Shown here: piece by piece, positions 1-11,161 of the stretch
How the letters are laid out: every line of letters starts with the position of its first letter
How positions within the stretch are numbered: the stretch's first letter is position 1
Assembly (NCBI GenBank): GCA_030430755.1
Contig: JAUIKO010000002.1
Span: 248,001-312,000, forward strand
Direction: 5' to 3'
DNA: 64,000 nt
Source: Fimbriimonadia bacterium
GTDB taxonomy: Bacteria; Armatimonadota; Fimbriimonadia; Fimbriimonadales; Fimbriimonadaceae
Made by a program: the position numbers and the translations under genes
The notes under the pieces: model-generated
Databases searched by the model: none
What the model saw: the letters and a program-made list of their open reading frames with translations, nothing else
Told to the model about the DNA's origin: nothing

Positions 1-178
1 AGGCTATAACATAAATAAGATCACTCTGCTTTGAATTTTCAACATGGCATCCAACTGTATTGAACTTATGCATACCTAGTAGAAAGAAATAACAAATAGT
101 AGAAAAGCGTACTAGATTCATTCTTAAAATTTAGGCGTAATTTCTTTGGTTAAATAAGTATAAGGAAAAGATAAAAAA

Positions 179-212
179 TATTAAAGGGGCTATAAAAATA
201 GACCCTTTAATA
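179..212 (-). terminator. rpoC intrinsic terminator
   Basis: Read on the minus strand, a 10-base arm beginning TATTAAAGGG pairs with CCCTTTAATA around an A/T loop, and a run of six T follows directly. It lies about 20 bases past the rpoC stop codon. The 178 bases beyond it, to the window edge, show no gene. Confidence 0.8.
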
Positions 213-232
213 AGTAGAACTTTAAATAAGAG

Positions 233-3200
233 TTATTCCTTGCGATCTTTTTCTAGAATATCTTTCTCTTCATCAGCTAACTGACTTAAAGTCGGAAATT
301 CAAGATCTCTCATGTTTTCATCTGAAATTGAAAGATCATCCGAATCAACTAAAACAGCCAATGATTGTTTTGACCAGTTATCAATATTACTATCTACCTC
401 AATATTAATATTACTGTATCGTTTCATACCTGTACCAGCTGGAACGGTTCTACCAATAATAACATTTTCTTTAAGACCGACTAAGTGATCTTTCTTACCT
501 CTCACTGCGGCATCTGTTAATACCTTAGTTGTTTTCTGGAACGAAGCTGCAGAAAGGAAAGATTCGGTTGCAAGAGATGCTTCAGTAATACCAAGTAAAA
601 TCCAGTTTACAGTTGCTTCTCTTGGATCACGTTCTATAAGTTCACCACTTACAGGGTCTGTGTACCTAATCTTCTTGCCCTTAGACATGAGGTCTCGTAC
701 TCTTTCACACTCTCTTGCATATCTAAATCTATCAACGATCTGACCTGGTAAGAAGTTTGTATCACCTGGTTCAACAACCTGTCTTTTTCTTAGCATCTGT
801 CTGATAATTACTTCAATATGTTTATCATTGATATCTACACCTTGAGATTTATAAACCATCTGAAGGTTTTCAATAAAGTAATCATATACAGCATTTGCTC
901 CTGCTAGATCTAATACTTCATGTGGATCTCTCGGACCTTCTGTTAACGGATCACCTTTGATAACCTTACTTCCGACATCAACTGGTAGTTTTCCGATAGG
1001 AGGTACCAAGATCGGATACAGAATCCTTACTGAATCCATCTGATATTTCTTAAGAATTGCTAAAGTCTGAGCTGATAACTTTTGACCAATTAAACGATTT
1101 AACGCTGATTCTTTTATTAACTTTTCTTTATTTTCTATCTGCGCAGAAGCCTGTGCTGCCCAATCTTGTTCATTTGCAACATAAGCATCTCGAATGCCTG
1201 TTGTTATAGGCACTTCAGCTGAAATAACTACCCAGCGACCATATACAGACTCATCTATTCTTTGCACTGTACCTGTTACAGGACATATAATCGCTTTACC
1301 TCGAGGTTGCCTTCTAGCTTCAAAGATCTCCTCAACACGAACGATACCACTCGATTCACCTGTCCAAGTATAGAAGAATGTTTTTCTGGATCTATCCCAA
1401 AGTTTTTTAGAATCGGAATCCATTTTATCAAGTGTTTTCTGTGTTGCTTTTGAAGCTTTTTTAAAGATACTAGCTTCTGAATCTGTATTTACTATTAAAT
1501 CCTTAATTACAGATTCTTGTGATTCTAGTAACTTTGTAGGATCAAAGTCTTTAAAGTCAGTACCAGTTGCACTACCGAAGTCTTCCATGAACTGCTTAAT
1601 AAACTTACCAGTTTTATATTGGTTTGTTCTAGCAATAGAGTTAGACCCCGCAACACCCCCAGAGTGGAAGGTGTTCATGGTTAGCTGTGTTCCAGGTTCA
1701 CCGATTGACTGTGCGGAAATAATACCTGCAGCAACTCCAATATCAACGAGCTTTCCGTTAGCTAGATCGATACCATAACACTTACTACATATTCCTTGTT
1801 CAAGTTCACAAGTTAACGGACTTCTTGTCTTTACACACAACAATCCATGATCATTAACAATAAAACCTAATTTGGTGTATCTATCAGCAATTTCTTTTCT
1901 TTCTTTCTCTGTTTCAGCATCCTCGACTTCTAATGCATACTGCTCTTCTAGCTTTTCTATGGCTGCAGCTTGCTCATTAGTCATCAGATCATCGTAAGAA
2001 ATAATTGGTTTTTCAGTTTTAGGATCTAGAATTGTGGATAGAGATACACGTCCATGTAATCTATTACCAATACCCTCGATAACATCATTTTCAGCTAGTA
2101 TTCTGTGAGCAACAATTCCATCTGCTGTTTCACAATCATCCTTACGAATAATAACATCCTGAGCTACGTCTACCAGCCTTCTTGTAAGGTAACCAGCGTC
2201 AGCAGTACGTAAAGCAGTATCAGCCTGACCTTTTCTAGCACCGTAAGTAGTTACAAAGTATTCAAGCATATTCAAACCACGTTGGAATGAATTCTTAACG
2301 GGTAATTCATGAATTACTTCGTTAAACTGGTTCAACATCAGACCTCTCATACCAGATAACTGTGTCAGGTTTTTAATACTACCTCTAGAACCAGAAATCG
2401 TAATAGTATTCAGAGGATTATAGTAGCTTAATTTATCTACTAACTCTTTACCTATTTCATTATAAGCATTAGTCCAAAGCTTAACAAGATTCTGCTGCAT
2501 CTCGTTAAATGTTAACAAACCTCTTCTATACTGATTATCAACCTTAATGGAATTTTCTTCTGTCTCTTGTAGAATTTCTTCTCTTCTCTGAGGAGGATCC
2601 ATATCCGTAAGAGCAATTGAAATACCGAAATCAGTAGCCCATTTAAATCCTAGTGTTTTTAAATCATCTAGTAATTTAACAGTTCGTTCAGTACCTGCAA
2701 CTCTGTTTGCTTCCAAAATTACAGTAGAGATAACTTTACCACTTAAAACAGTATTTAAAAATTCATCACTGTACCGCATAGGATACGGAAGAATATCATG
2801 TAAAACTAGTTGACCAGGAGTTACCGATCTAATGACATATTCCATCTCTTGTTCATATGGAACTAATTCTTTAGTTTCAGTTTCAGTCTCTTCGTCGTAA
2901 ACATTTTTATAGTAATATTCCTGTCCTGTTTCTGGATCACGGAAATCTACAACATCATCAGATCGAAATACAGGTCGAGATATTCTCACTCTAATAAGAT
3001 CGTTTATACCAAAAATTTTATCTATACCTGGATTTCTTAACAGGTACTTTACTTCATCTGGTGATTTATAAACCCTAGGCATAGGGTTCTTTTCAGGATT
3101 TTCCTGATGTAGGCTAATCTCTTTCTCTAGCTTATCCTTAGCTATAGGATCGATCATTGTTAAAGCATAGGCACCTAAAACAATATCCTGTTTTGGTGTA

Positions 3201-4954
3201 ATAATCGGTCTTCCATCAGCAGGAGAAAATAAGTTCTGAGCAGAGTACATTAAAACTTTTGCTTCAGCCTGTGCCTGTAAACTTAAAGGAACGTGAACAG
3301 CCATCTGGTCACCATCAAAGTCAGCGTTATACGCATGACATACGAGAGGGTGAATCTGTATCGCTTTTCCTTCTACTAGAATAGGCTCGAATGCTTGGAT
3401 ACCCATTCTGTGTAGAGTAGGAGCACGGTTCAAAAGAACTGGATGTTCTCTAATAACCTCTTCTAACCCATCCCAAACTACAGGATGCATCTTATCAATC
3501 ATCCTTTTAGCAGTTTTAATGTTCTGAGTTATTTTCTTCTCGACAAGAGATTTCATTACAAAAGGCTTAAAGAGTTCGAGCGCCATCTCTTTTGGTAAAC
3601 CACACTGATGTAATTTTAAGGAAGGACCTACAACAATAACAGATCGGCCTGAATAATCTACACGCTTACCAAGAAGATTCTTTCTAAATCTACCTTCTTT
3701 ACCTTTAAGCATATCACTTAAAGATTTAAGTGGTCTACTATTTGAACCAACTACCGGTCTATCCCTTCTACCGTTATCAATTAATGCATCAACAGATTCT
3801 TGTAATAATCGTTTTTCATGATTAATAATTGATTCAGGAGCTTGAATTTCGATGATTTTTTTCAAACGATTATTTCTATTAATAATCCTTCTATACAAAT
3901 CATTCAAGTCCGATGTTGCAAATCTACCACCATCTAGCTGAACCATAGGTCTAAGTTCTGGGCTAATAACTGGTATTGCGTCCAATATCATAGCGTCAGG
4001 ACGACTTTTACTTGACAAATAAGATTCAATGAGTTCTAGTCTCTTAATAGCTCTTGCTCTCTTTTGACTTGTAGAGACAACTATTTCTTTTCGAAGCTCT
4101 TTAGCTAGAAAATCTAAATCTATTTTCTGTAGGAGTTCTCGAACGGCATCTGCACCGACACCTGCTCGAATCAAGCTACTTAGATCTTTATTCATTCTAT
4201 TTCCTAAATGGTTTAACATTCGGGTAATAGCACGCCATTTATCTTCTTCGATCAATTGATTCTTTTCAAGTCTAGAAAGCACTTCGACAGCTAAGTCTAA
4301 ATCTACGATTCTATCATCAGCATCTCTATATTCAGCTCTAATTCTATCAAAGTTAGCTTTCATTCTTTCCCTAACATAATATTCATCTGAATATTCATCA
4401 GGATTATTTTTCATTTCAGAAACTAACTCTTTAAGGCTATCCATCTCTAAATCAACAATTGATTGTTGAATTGCCTTTTTCTCTTGCTCTGCAGCTTTTT
4501 GAATAGCAGGAATTAAAGATTCTATTTCTTCTTTATGGATATCTATAACAATAAATGATGCAAAATATATAACCTTTTCTAATTGTCTTGGAGAAATATC
4601 TAATAATAAAGATATAGCAGATGGTACACCCTTCAAATACCAAATATGACAAACTGGTGAGGCCAAATGAATGTGCCCCATTCTTTCACGTCTAACCTTA
4701 CTACGTGTAACTTCTACACCGCAACGTTCACAAATAATTCCTTTATATTTAATTTTTTTGTAACGTCCACAGGTACATTCGTAATCCTTAACCGGACCAA
4801 ATATACGCTCACAAAAAAGCCCATCTCTTTCAGGCTTAAATGTTCGATAGTTAATAGTTTCAGGTTTTTTTACTTCACCATGTGACCAACTTAAAATGTC
4901 GGATGAACCGGCAATTCCTATACGGATTTTATCAAATAATCTTGCGTCTGCCAT
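233..4954 (-). CDS. rpoC: RNA polymerase beta' subunit
   Basis: Catalytic clamp subunit of DNA-directed RNA polymerase, 1573 residues. The N-terminal zinc finger is visible (C60, C62, C75, C78). The catalytic NADFDGDQM motif is at residues 543-551, with D545, D547 and D549 holding the active-site magnesium. The second zinc site near the middle is also present (a Cys in [10 protein letters not shown], then [11 protein letters not shown]). The protein is longer than the roughly 1400 residues typical of proteobacterial or chlamydial RpoC. Extra charged, helical sequence lies at about residues 140-300, as I recall from Chloroflexota and related lineages. It follows rpoB on the same strand after a 105-base gap that holds a hairpin. 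The ATG start begins [10 protein letters not shown]; no clear Shine-Dalgarno sequence precedes it. An intrinsic terminator follows. Confidence 0.98.
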   Translation of the reverse strand: MADARLFDKIRIGIAGSSDILSWSHGEVKKPETINYRTFKPERDGLFCERIFGPVKDYECTCGRYKKIKYKGIICERCGVEVTRSKVRRERMGHIHLASPVCHIWYLKGVPSAISLLLDISPRQLEKVIYFASFIVIDIHKEEIESLIPAIQKAAEQEKKAIQQSIVDLEMDSLKELVSEMKNNPDEYSDEYYVRERMKANFDRIRAEYRDADDRIVDLDLAVEVLSRLEKNQLIEEDKWRAITRMLNHLGNRMNKDLSSLIRAGVGADAVRELLQKIDLDFLAKELRKEIVVSTSQKRARAIKRLELIESYLSSKSRPDAMILDAIPVISPELRPMVQLDGGRFATSDLNDLYRRIINRNNRLKKIIEIQAPESIINHEKRLLQESVDALIDNGRRDRPVVGSNSRPLKSLSDMLKGKEGRFRKNLLGKRVDYSGRSVIVVGPSLKLHQCGLPKEMALELFKPFVMKSLVEKKITQNIKTAKRMIDKMHPVVWDGLEEVIREHPVLLNRAPTLHRMGIQAFEPILVEGKAIQIHPLVCHAYNADFDGDQMAVHVPLSLQAQAEAKVLMYSAQNLFSPADGRPIITPKQDIVLGAYALTMIDPIAKDKLEKEISLHQENPEKNPMPRVYKSPDEVKYLLRNPGIDKIFGINDLIRVRISRPVFRSDDVVDFRDPETGQEYYYKNVYDEETETETKELVPYEQEMEYVIRSVTPGQLVLHDILPYPMRYSDEFLNTVLSGKVISTVILEANRVAGTERTVKLLDDLKTLGFKWATDFGISIALTDMDPPQRREEILQETEENSIKVDNQYRRGLLTFNEMQQNLVKLWTNAYNEIGKELVDKLSYYNPLNTITISGSRGSIKNLTQLSGMRGLMLNQFNEVIHELPVKNSFQRGLNMLEYFVTTYGARKGQADTALRTADAGYLTRRLVDVAQDVIIRKDDCETADGIVAHRILAENDVIEGIGNRLHGRVSLSTILDPKTEKPIISYDDLMTNEQAAAIEKLEEQYALEVEDAETEKERKEIADRYTKLGFIVNDHGLLCVKTRSPLTCELEQGICSKCYGIDLANGKLVDIGVAAGIISAQSIGEPGTQLTMNTFHSGGVAGSNSIARTNQYKTGKFIKQFMEDFGSATGTDFKDFDPTKLLESQESVIKDLIVNTDSEASIFKKASKATQKTLDKMDSDSKKLWDRSRKTFFYTWTGESSGIVRVEEIFEARRQPRGKAIICPVTGTVQRIDESVYGRWVVISAEVPITTGIRDAYVANEQDWAAQASAQIENKEKLIKESALNRLIGQKLSAQTLAILKKYQMDSVRILYPILVPPIGKLPVDVGSKVIKGDPLTEGPRDPHEVLDLAGANAVYDYFIENLQMVYKSQGVDINDKHIEVIIRQMLRKRQVVEPGDTNFLPGQIVDRFRYARECERVRDLMSKGKKIRYTDPVSGELIERDPREATVNWILLGITEASLATESFLSAASFQKTTKVLTDAAVRGKKDHLVGLKENVIIGRTVPAGTGMKRYSNINIEVDSNIDNWSKQSLAVLVDSDDLSISDENMRDLEFPTLSQLADEEKDILEKDRKE

Positions 4955-4996
4955 AACTGTTTTTTGTTATCGATATTTTTATTAAAACTTTTTAAT

Positions 4997-5041
4997 CTAC
5001 CAACTCAATTATACTCATTCAGAGTATATTTAAGTTGGTAG
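4997..5041 (-). promoter_or_regulatory. rpoB-rpoC intercistronic hairpin
   Basis: A long imperfect stem-loop lies in the short gap between rpoB and rpoC. The outer arms CTACCAACT and AGTTGGTAG pair, and inner arms ATACTC and GAGTAT continue the stem. No T-run follows on the minus strand, so a strong terminator is unlikely. It may be an attenuator or a processing site setting the rpoB:rpoC ratio. The structure is seen in the sequence; the function is inferred. Confidence 0.55.
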
Positions 5042-5059
5042 AAATACCTCATATGTTAT

Positions 5060-8000
5060 CTAGTTAAAAAATCCAACGGATCTTGCTAACTTAATATCAT
5101 CACTACCCGAAAGCTCATCGAGATCCCTTAAAGGTAATTCATTATTACTAGAATCTTCTACAGAAACCTTAAGACATAATGACCTCAACTCGTTCACAAG
5201 AATCTTGAAAGATTCAGGAACTCCTGGATCTGCAATATGTTCACCCTTAACAATAGACTCATAGGCCTTAACCCTACCTACAACGTCATCGGACTTAGTT
5301 GTTAAAAGCTCTTGCAATGTATATGCAGCTCCGTACGCCTCAAGTGCCCAAACTTCCATTTCACCAAATCTTTGACCACCAAACTGAGCTTTACCTCCAA
5401 GAGGTTGCTGAGTAACAAGTGAATACGGACCAATAGATCTAGCGTGGATTTTTTCATCAGCTAAGTGCTCTAGCTTAAGAATATACATCACACCTATCAT
5501 GACCTGATTCATGAAAATGTCTCCAGTTAAACCATCTCTAACCGTAGATTTAAAAGTATCAGGATCGAATCCAGCTCTACTGTATACATTTTTCTTAATA
5601 TTGCCAATAATCTCAGAGTATAACTCATCAGATCCAGCATAAGGAGATCCTATTTCTTCTGGTAATTCTTCAGGCTCCCATGTCTCCAAATCGATATCAA
5701 GTAGATCTTCTGTATTTTTTACAGGAGATGCAGCAAGAATTCTGCTGACTCTTTCCAATCTATCCTCATCCAACGATCGCAAAGATTTTTCAAGCTTAGA
5801 AAGCATTTCCTCAAAAGTATCTGTTGGTATAAACATTGGATCCATACCAAGCTCTGCTTTAACATAAGTTTCTAATACCCTACATCTTAAGTGGTGAGAC
5901 AATTTTTGCATTTCTGTATGTACTTCTGTCTCTGTAGCTCCCTGGAACCCTGGGCAAACATAATGCACACCTAAATGCTTACTTGCTAAACCTAAGTGGG
6001 TTTCTAATATCTGACCGATATTCATACGACCAGGAACACCTAATGGGTTGAGTACAATATCAACAGGAGTTCCATCAGTCATAAAGGGCATATCTTCCAC
6101 TGGTAGTACTTTAGAAATAACACCTTTATTACCGTGCCTTCCAGCCATTTTATCCCCTACCATCAGCTTACGTTTTTGAGCAACATAAACCTGTACGGTC
6201 ATGTTCGTTCCGGCAGGAAGTTCATCACCTGGAATTTGTAGTAATGGCTCACCAGTTCGATCACACTCTAATCTATCTCTTTTCTTAGACTCATTATAAA
6301 TGTGATTAATCGATGGTGATAAATATTTGTATCTACTAAAGACCTTTACATCTACGACCGTTCCTTTTTCACCATGAGGCAATCTTAAAGAAACGTCTCT
6401 TGTTTCCTCTGCTTTTTTACCGAAGATCGCAATAATCAACCGTTCTTCAGCAGTCATTTCAGTCTGTCCTTTAGGGGCAACCTTACCAACCAGAATATCC
6501 TCTGGTCTTACTTCTGCACCTATTCGAACCACACCATTTTCATCCAGATCTTTTAGCGGATCTTCACCAACATTTGGAATATCTCTTGTGATTTCTTCCG
6601 GACCTAATTTTGTATCAACTGCCTCTACATCATGTCTTTCAAGGTGGATAGAAGTATAAACATCATCTTTCACCAATCTTTCACTAATGAGAATAGCATC
6701 CTCAAAGTTATATCCTCTCCAAGGCATAAATGCAACCAGTACATTTTTACCTAGAGCCAATCTAGAATTATCACAACAAGGTCCGTCAGCTAAAGGATCT
6801 CCTTCAAGTACAACTTGACCTAGATCAACCACGGGTCTTTGAGTAAAACAAGTTGACTTATTACTTTGTACAAGGTGATCTAATCCGTATCTATCTTCTG
6901 TCCCATCTTCAGCAGTAACTTTTATCAACTGAGACGTTACATAGCTAACTTTTCCAGCACGTTTTGCAACAACAGCAGCACCAGAGTCAATTGCAGCTGC
7001 TTTTTCATATCCAGTACCTACTACCGGCACTTCAGATCGTAAAGTCGGAACACCCTGACGTTGCATGTTTGCTCCCATAAGTGCACGGACAGCGTCATCA
7101 TTTTCTACAAAAGGAATCAATGATGTAGCAAGAGATATAATCTGTCCTGGTGTAACATCTACATAATCTACTTGGTTTCTTCCAACTATCGGGTAGGATA
7201 CTCCACCATACTCTTTATCACCTGCAGGACAACGCACCTGAACTCGATCTTCCAGCAAATTACCTTCTGAATCCACCTTTGTGTCCGCAGGAGCAATTCT
7301 ACAGTGATAATCTTCTAAAGCTGTTAGATAAACAACCTCACCATCTACTTTTCCATCAACAACTTTTTTGTATGGTGTTCCTATAAATCCAAACTCATCT
7401 ATCCTGGCATACGTTGTCAACTGAGATATAAGACCAATATTCTGACCTTCAGGAGTTTCAATCGGACAGATTCTACCATAGTGAGATCTATGTACATCAC
7501 GAACCTCTAGTTTCGCACTAGTTCTTTGCAAACCACCTGGGCCCAAGCTTGATAAACGACGCTTATTGGTAAGTTCACTTAGTGGGTTTGTTTGATCCAT
7601 AAATGTACTTAACTGGCTTGAGCTAAAAAAGCTTTTTATTGCAGCGCTAAATGGTTTAACACTAAGAATGATGCTTGGAAGAAGATTATCTTGATCCGCA
7701 CTCGTCATTCTTTCCCGAGCAACCTTTTCCATCCTTACAAAACCAAGTCGCAACTGAGCCTGGAGCAATTCTCCAACAGACCGAATTCTTTTGTTTCTTA
7801 GGTCATCAATGTCATCTCTTTCTGCCTCATTCGTAAGATATGGCATCATTCCACTAAAGATACTAGCCAAATCATCAGAGGTTAGATTTCTAACATTAAT
7901 AGGAGTATCTAGCCCAAGTCTCTGATTCAAAAATCTTCTACCAACTTTTCCTAAGTCATATCTTCTGCTATCAAAAAACTGACTAAAAACTAACTGCCTT

Positions 8001-9103
8001 GCTGCATCTTCATTAGCGGCTTCACCTGGTCTTAACTTTTTGAATATATCAAGAATAGCATCCTTCATAGTCTGCGTCTTATCTTGATCAATGCTTGAGT
8101 CTACCAAAGGAGGTACATCCAAGACATTTAAATTCGACAATCCCATTGAAACTATCTTCTTAACAGTTTCAGGTTGAATCTTCTCTAAAGCACCAATAAT
8201 AAGATTTTTGCCTTCATAAAGATCTTCGACTAATCGTTTATGAACCAAGTTTTCTTCAGTTGGTGTTTCAAGCACCATCTCATTACTTAAAGCAACTAGA
8301 ATTTCTTCATTGGTACTATATGCGCTCTCTACTAGAACTTCTCTTTCAAGAACATCCTTTGAAAGGCTATCCAAAAATGATTGGGAAAGCACAGTCCCTT
8401 CTTCAACAAGAACCTCACCGGTATCTCCATCAACTAAAGACTGATAAAGCTTTTTCTTAACACACTCTGCTAAAGGCTTCTTCCAGATCATTCTTCCAGC
8501 AATCTTTTCAGGATTTTCTGGGTTATGGAAATAATGGAAAATCTTAATTAATTGAGTAATCGGTAATTTGCGTGACTGACTAATCTGAGCATGTACAACA
8601 TGGTTAGAATCAGACTCAACATCAAGCCAAGGACCTTCGTTTGGTATAACACGAGCAGAGACAACAACCTGCATGGAGTTATCCACCCCTTCTTCATAAT
8701 ACAAACCAGGGGAACGAGCTAGCTGTGAAACAACAACTCTCTCTCGCCCATTAATAATGAACGTACCCTTGTCCGTCATTAAAGGAAGGTCGCCTAAATA
8801 AACCTCTGACTCTATTTCTTCTCTATCTCTTCCGCCAAACTTTACGATTGCTTTAATGGGAACCTCATAACTCAAGTCCCTATCTTTGCATTCCTGTATT
8901 GAATACTTAGGTTCGCCAAGTTTAAAACCATCAAACTCTAAATAATTTGTTTGAGTAAAGTCCCATATTGGTGAGAATGTCTGAAATAGTTCGGGCAAGC
9001 CCTCTTCTAAAAACCATTTATAACTATTAAGCTGTAACTCTATTAAATTTGGTATTGGATGCGAATTAACTGTTTTTTTCGCGATTGGTTGGATAAATCT
9101 CAC
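5060..9103 (-). CDS. rpoB: RNA polymerase beta subunit
   Basis: Second-largest subunit of RNA polymerase, about 1347 residues from the chosen start. The family pattern is clear: IPNLIELQLNSYKWFLEEGL near the N-terminus, the rifampicin region with a conserved GPGGL and the sequence IETPEGQNIGLI, and a C-terminal GQRFGEMEVWALEAYGA. I place the start at the GTG at 9103 rather than at the GTG 22 codons upstream. A perfect GGAGG lies 5 bases before it, and known RpoB proteins begin close to this point. No rplJ/rplL genes sit upstream, unlike most bacteria, where rplKAJL-rpoBC is one cluster. rpoC follows on the same strand. Confidence 0.97.
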   Translation of the reverse strand: MRFIQPIAKKTVNSHPIPNLIELQLNSYKWFLEEGLPELFQTFSPIWDFTQTNYLEFDGFKLGEPKYSIQECKDRDLSYEVPIKAIVKFGGRDREEIESEVYLGDLPLMTDKGTFIINGRERVVVSQLARSPGLYYEEGVDNSMQVVVSARVIPNEGPWLDVESDSNHVVHAQISQSRKLPITQLIKIFHYFHNPENPEKIAGRMIWKKPLAECVKKKLYQSLVDGDTGEVLVEEGTVLSQSFLDSLSKDVLEREVLVESAYSTNEEILVALSNEMVLETPTEENLVHKRLVEDLYEGKNLIIGALEKIQPETVKKIVSMGLSNLNVLDVPPLVDSSIDQDKTQTMKDAILDIFKKLRPGEAANEDAARQLVFSQFFDSRRYDLGKVGRRFLNQRLGLDTPINVRNLTSDDLASIFSGMMPYLTNEAERDDIDDLRNKRIRSVGELLQAQLRLGFVRMEKVARERMTSADQDNLLPSIILSVKPFSAAIKSFFSSSQLSTFMDQTNPLSELTNKRRLSSLGPGGLQRTSAKLEVRDVHRSHYGRICPIETPEGQNIGLISQLTTYARIDEFGFIGTPYKKVVDGKVDGEVVYLTALEDYHCRIAPADTKVDSEGNLLEDRVQVRCPAGDKEYGGVSYPIVGRNQVDYVDVTPGQIISLATSLIPFVENDDAVRALMGANMQRQGVPTLRSEVPVVGTGYEKAAAIDSGAAVVAKRAGKVSYVTSQLIKVTAEDGTEDRYGLDHLVQSNKSTCFTQRPVVDLGQVVLEGDPLADGPCCDNSRLALGKNVLVAFMPWRGYNFEDAILISERLVKDDVYTSIHLERHDVEAVDTKLGPEEITRDIPNVGEDPLKDLDENGVVRIGAEVRPEDILVGKVAPKGQTEMTAEERLIIAIFGKKAEETRDVSLRLPHGEKGTVVDVKVFSRYKYLSPSINHIYNESKKRDRLECDRTGEPLLQIPGDELPAGTNMTVQVYVAQKRKLMVGDKMAGRHGNKGVISKVLPVEDMPFMTDGTPVDIVLNPLGVPGRMNIGQILETHLGLASKHLGVHYVCPGFQGATETEVHTEMQKLSHHLRCRVLETYVKAELGMDPMFIPTDTFEEMLSKLEKSLRSLDEDRLERVSRILAASPVKNTEDLLDIDLETWEPEELPEEIGSPYAGSDELYSEIIGNIKKNVYSRAGFDPDTFKSTVRDGLTGDIFMNQVMIGVMYILKLEHLADEKIHARSIGPYSLVTQQPLGGKAQFGGQRFGEMEVWALEAYGAAYTLQELLTTKSDDVVGRVKAYESIVKGEHIADPGVPESFKILVNELRSLCLKVSVEDSSNNELPLRDLDELSGSDDIKLARSVGFFN

Positions 9104-9108
9104 TCGTA

Positions 9109-9113
9109 CCTCC
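9109..9113 (-). promoter_or_regulatory. rpoB ribosome binding site
   Basis: A GGAGG core (CCTCC on the plus strand) lies 5 bases ahead of the GTG at 9103. It decides the rpoB start against the upstream in-frame GTG at 9169, which has no such sequence. Confidence 0.75.
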
Positions 9114-9268
9114 GGAGATAAGTGACAATTTATAAGTGTACCCTTGTTCTTATGAAAACTCAAGTGCACTTATATGCCACTATAATGGACTTCACTTAAA
9201 CTTTTTACATTTTTCTATTCAATACTACACACTATACACCATCTACAAATAGAGCAATGTCACTTTTT

Positions 9269-10123
9269 CTACATAGACTTACTAGAGGAATATTTACATA
9301 TAAGCAACTTTTCTATTACGTGTTTCTGAAAAATATCCAAACTTTTATGAGCATCCAATGCACAGTCAATAGATTTTACCATCTGATTTAAAAGCTGATT
9401 ACTTTCTATATGATACGTGCCTGTTTGCAATTCTTCAGGTAGCCGTTTTCTGAATTCCAATATTTCATGTGCAATAAAAACACTATGCACCGCTCGTTCT
9501 ATCGGACGATTTACCTCTGAAAGAGCAGAACAGCACATAACACTACTCAAATCCAGTCGACTTCCATTCTTAAAATACGGTTCAGATAATGCATCGAAAA
9601 ATATTAACTGATGAGTTAAATTATGCACTAAAAATTCAGCAGCATCACCAACTTCCCAATCTAAATACCCCGGGCACCATACTACTCCCAAAGCACCTTT
9701 CGTTGAACCACATCTAATATCTTCTGAACCTCTTTTAATAACTATGTAGTTGATAATAAGACTAAAAAGTTTTTCTAAATCAGAATCATATGTTTTGATA
9801 AGATCTACTCCTTGCAAAATAATATGCATCAATAGATTTTCTTCATTTTTATTAAAGTCTTTTTCTCCTACTACCTTATCAGTGCTATTGTCTACACATC
9901 CATCTTTGTTAATTAAGTTCAGCAAAACACTCTTCGTGTAAGGTTCTTCTACAAAAAACATTCTGCACTTACTAGGCATAGGTACATGGGACTGATGCTC
10001 AGCAAGAAAATTAAGATATGCCTTTTTAATTGCAACATCATTTGACACTTGCCTTTCTCCGAATTTCTCGGCTAATTTCACAATATTTGTTAAGCAGTAC
10101 TTGTAACCTGCAAGATAATACAC
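9269..10123 (-). CDS. aKG-HExxH-type hydroxylase-like protein
   Basis: A 284-residue protein without signal peptide or membrane segment. Residues 140-225 resemble the HExxH domain of the alpha-ketoglutarate-dependent peptide beta-hydroxylase family, known next to radical-SAM/RiPP systems. The landmarks are GVVW at about 146, then EFLVHNLTH at 163-171, then RP at 206-207 and a third histidine H213 before an IAHEI segment. The central Glu of HExxH is Asn here (H167-N168-x-x-H171), but all three potential metal ligands (H167, H171, H213) remain. The GTG start has GAGGTG just upstream. It lies between tal and rpoB, 99 bases before the rpoB leader. No peptide precursor or radical-SAM gene is nearby, so the substrate is unknown. 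The family call is by eye. Confidence 0.5.
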   Translation of the reverse strand: MYYLAGYKYCLTNIVKLAEKFGERQVSNDVAIKKAYLNFLAEHQSHVPMPSKCRMFFVEEPYTKSVLLNLINKDGCVDNSTDKVVGEKDFNKNEENLLMHIILQGVDLIKTYDSDLEKLFSLIINYIVIKRGSEDIRCGSTKGALGVVWCPGYLDWEVGDAAEFLVHNLTHQLIFFDALSEPYFKNGSRLDLSSVMCCSALSEVNRPIERAVHSVFIAHEILEFRKRLPEELQTGTYHIESNQLLNQMVKSIDCALDAHKSLDIFQKHVIEKLLICKYSSSKSM

Positions 10124-10461
10124 TTTTACACCTCATTCACACTTCACAACAATATCACGCTATGCTATCAAAGCACAGTGCTATCATTACACTAACAATA
10201 AAACCAACAACATTCTGTGCGATGCTGTTTTTGCTGAAACGTCCCTGAATATATCAACGAAAGTTCGCTCAAAAAACTACTGATATATTCTGCGTATCTG
10301 AATTATTTTTAGAACACCATTACCCTATGCACTATCCCAGCTATGAGATGTTACCATAAACAATGTGAATTTTTAAATATAGTTGCAAGCGATGTTTAAT
10401 TAATATAAAGAAGAGTGTATAACTTTAACAAGTGTACGGGAATAAATACCCACTGTACTAA
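10124..10461. other. Intergenic region between tal and the HExxH-like gene
   Basis: A stretch of 338 bases without a gene. It contains one clear dyad at 10247-10290 (GAATATATCA pairing with TGATATATTC), listed separately, and a weaker hairpin-like stretch around GGGAATAAATACCC just past the tal stop. No tRNA, insertion sequence or conserved RNA was recognised. Confidence 0.5.
10247..10290 (-). terminator. Dyad downstream of tal, possible terminator
   Basis: Ten-base perfect arms GAATATATCA and TGATATATTC are separated by 24 bases. The dyad lies between tal and the next minus-strand gene. There is no T-run immediately after it, so terminator, operator and processing site are all possible. Confidence 0.35.
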
Positions 10462-11124
10462 TTATTTTTGCAAATCCAAACCAGCAGCTTCCCAATCCAA
10501 CATGAATCTATCGATACCTGAAGATGTTAGTGGATGCTTATATAATCCTTTTAGGACTGAATATGGGACAGTAACAGCATGTACACCTTCCTGCATTGTT
10601 TGGACTAAATGAACAGGATGTCGTATGGAAGCAGCAAGAATTTCTGATGAATAATGATACTTCTCTACAACAGATACAGCATTAGAAAGAATATTTACCG
10701 CATTATCAAATGCAATATCATCAATTCTTCCCATAAACACACTAATATAGGTCGCACCAGCTTTTGCACATAGAAGCACTTGAGGCAATGAAAAAACAAG
10801 AGTTAAATTTGTTCTGATGCCTCTCCTTGATAATTCTTCTGTAAGCCGTAAACCTTGCTCAGAAACCGGAATCTTTATGACAATATTCTTACTTATATCA
10901 GAAATACTTAATGCTTCTTCTAGCATCTGAGAGTATTCCATTGAAATGATTTCTGCACTTATATCACCATCTGGTAATACTTCACATATGTCACCAACAG
11001 CTTGACGAAAGGATTTTCCTGATTTAGCTATTAAACTAGGATTAGTCGTTACCCCATCTATAGAACACCATTCTCTAACACTTTTAACCTCTTCTGAAAA
11101 ACCTGTATCTAAAAATAATTTCAT
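10462..11124 (-). CDS. tal: Transaldolase (short TalC/FSA-type)
   Basis: Transfers a dihydroxyacetone unit between sugar phosphates in the non-oxidative pentose phosphate pathway. At 220 residues it belongs to the short class that also contains fructose-6-phosphate aldolase. Conserved features are D6 in MKLFLDTGF, the TTNPSLI loop at 26-32, the Schiff-base lysine K84 in IVIKIP, and the NLTLVFS/QVLLCAKAGA strand-helix near 112-130. Transketolase, its pathway partner, is elsewhere in the window (28060-30081). The sequence does not separate transaldolase from FSA activity; transaldolase is more likely by pathway logic. Confidence 0.9.
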   Translation of the reverse strand: MKLFLDTGFSEEVKSVREWCSIDGVTTNPSLIAKSGKSFRQAVGDICEVLPDGDISAEIISMEYSQMLEEALSISDISKNIVIKIPVSEQGLRLTEELSRRGIRTNLTLVFSLPQVLLCAKAGATYISVFMGRIDDIAFDNAVNILSNAVSVVEKYHYSSEILAASIRHPVHLVQTMQEGVHAVTVPYSVLKGLYKHPLTSSGIDRFMLDWEAAGLDLQK

Positions 11125-11161
11125 TATTCATCCTATAATTAACTCTAGATATTATTGCCAC

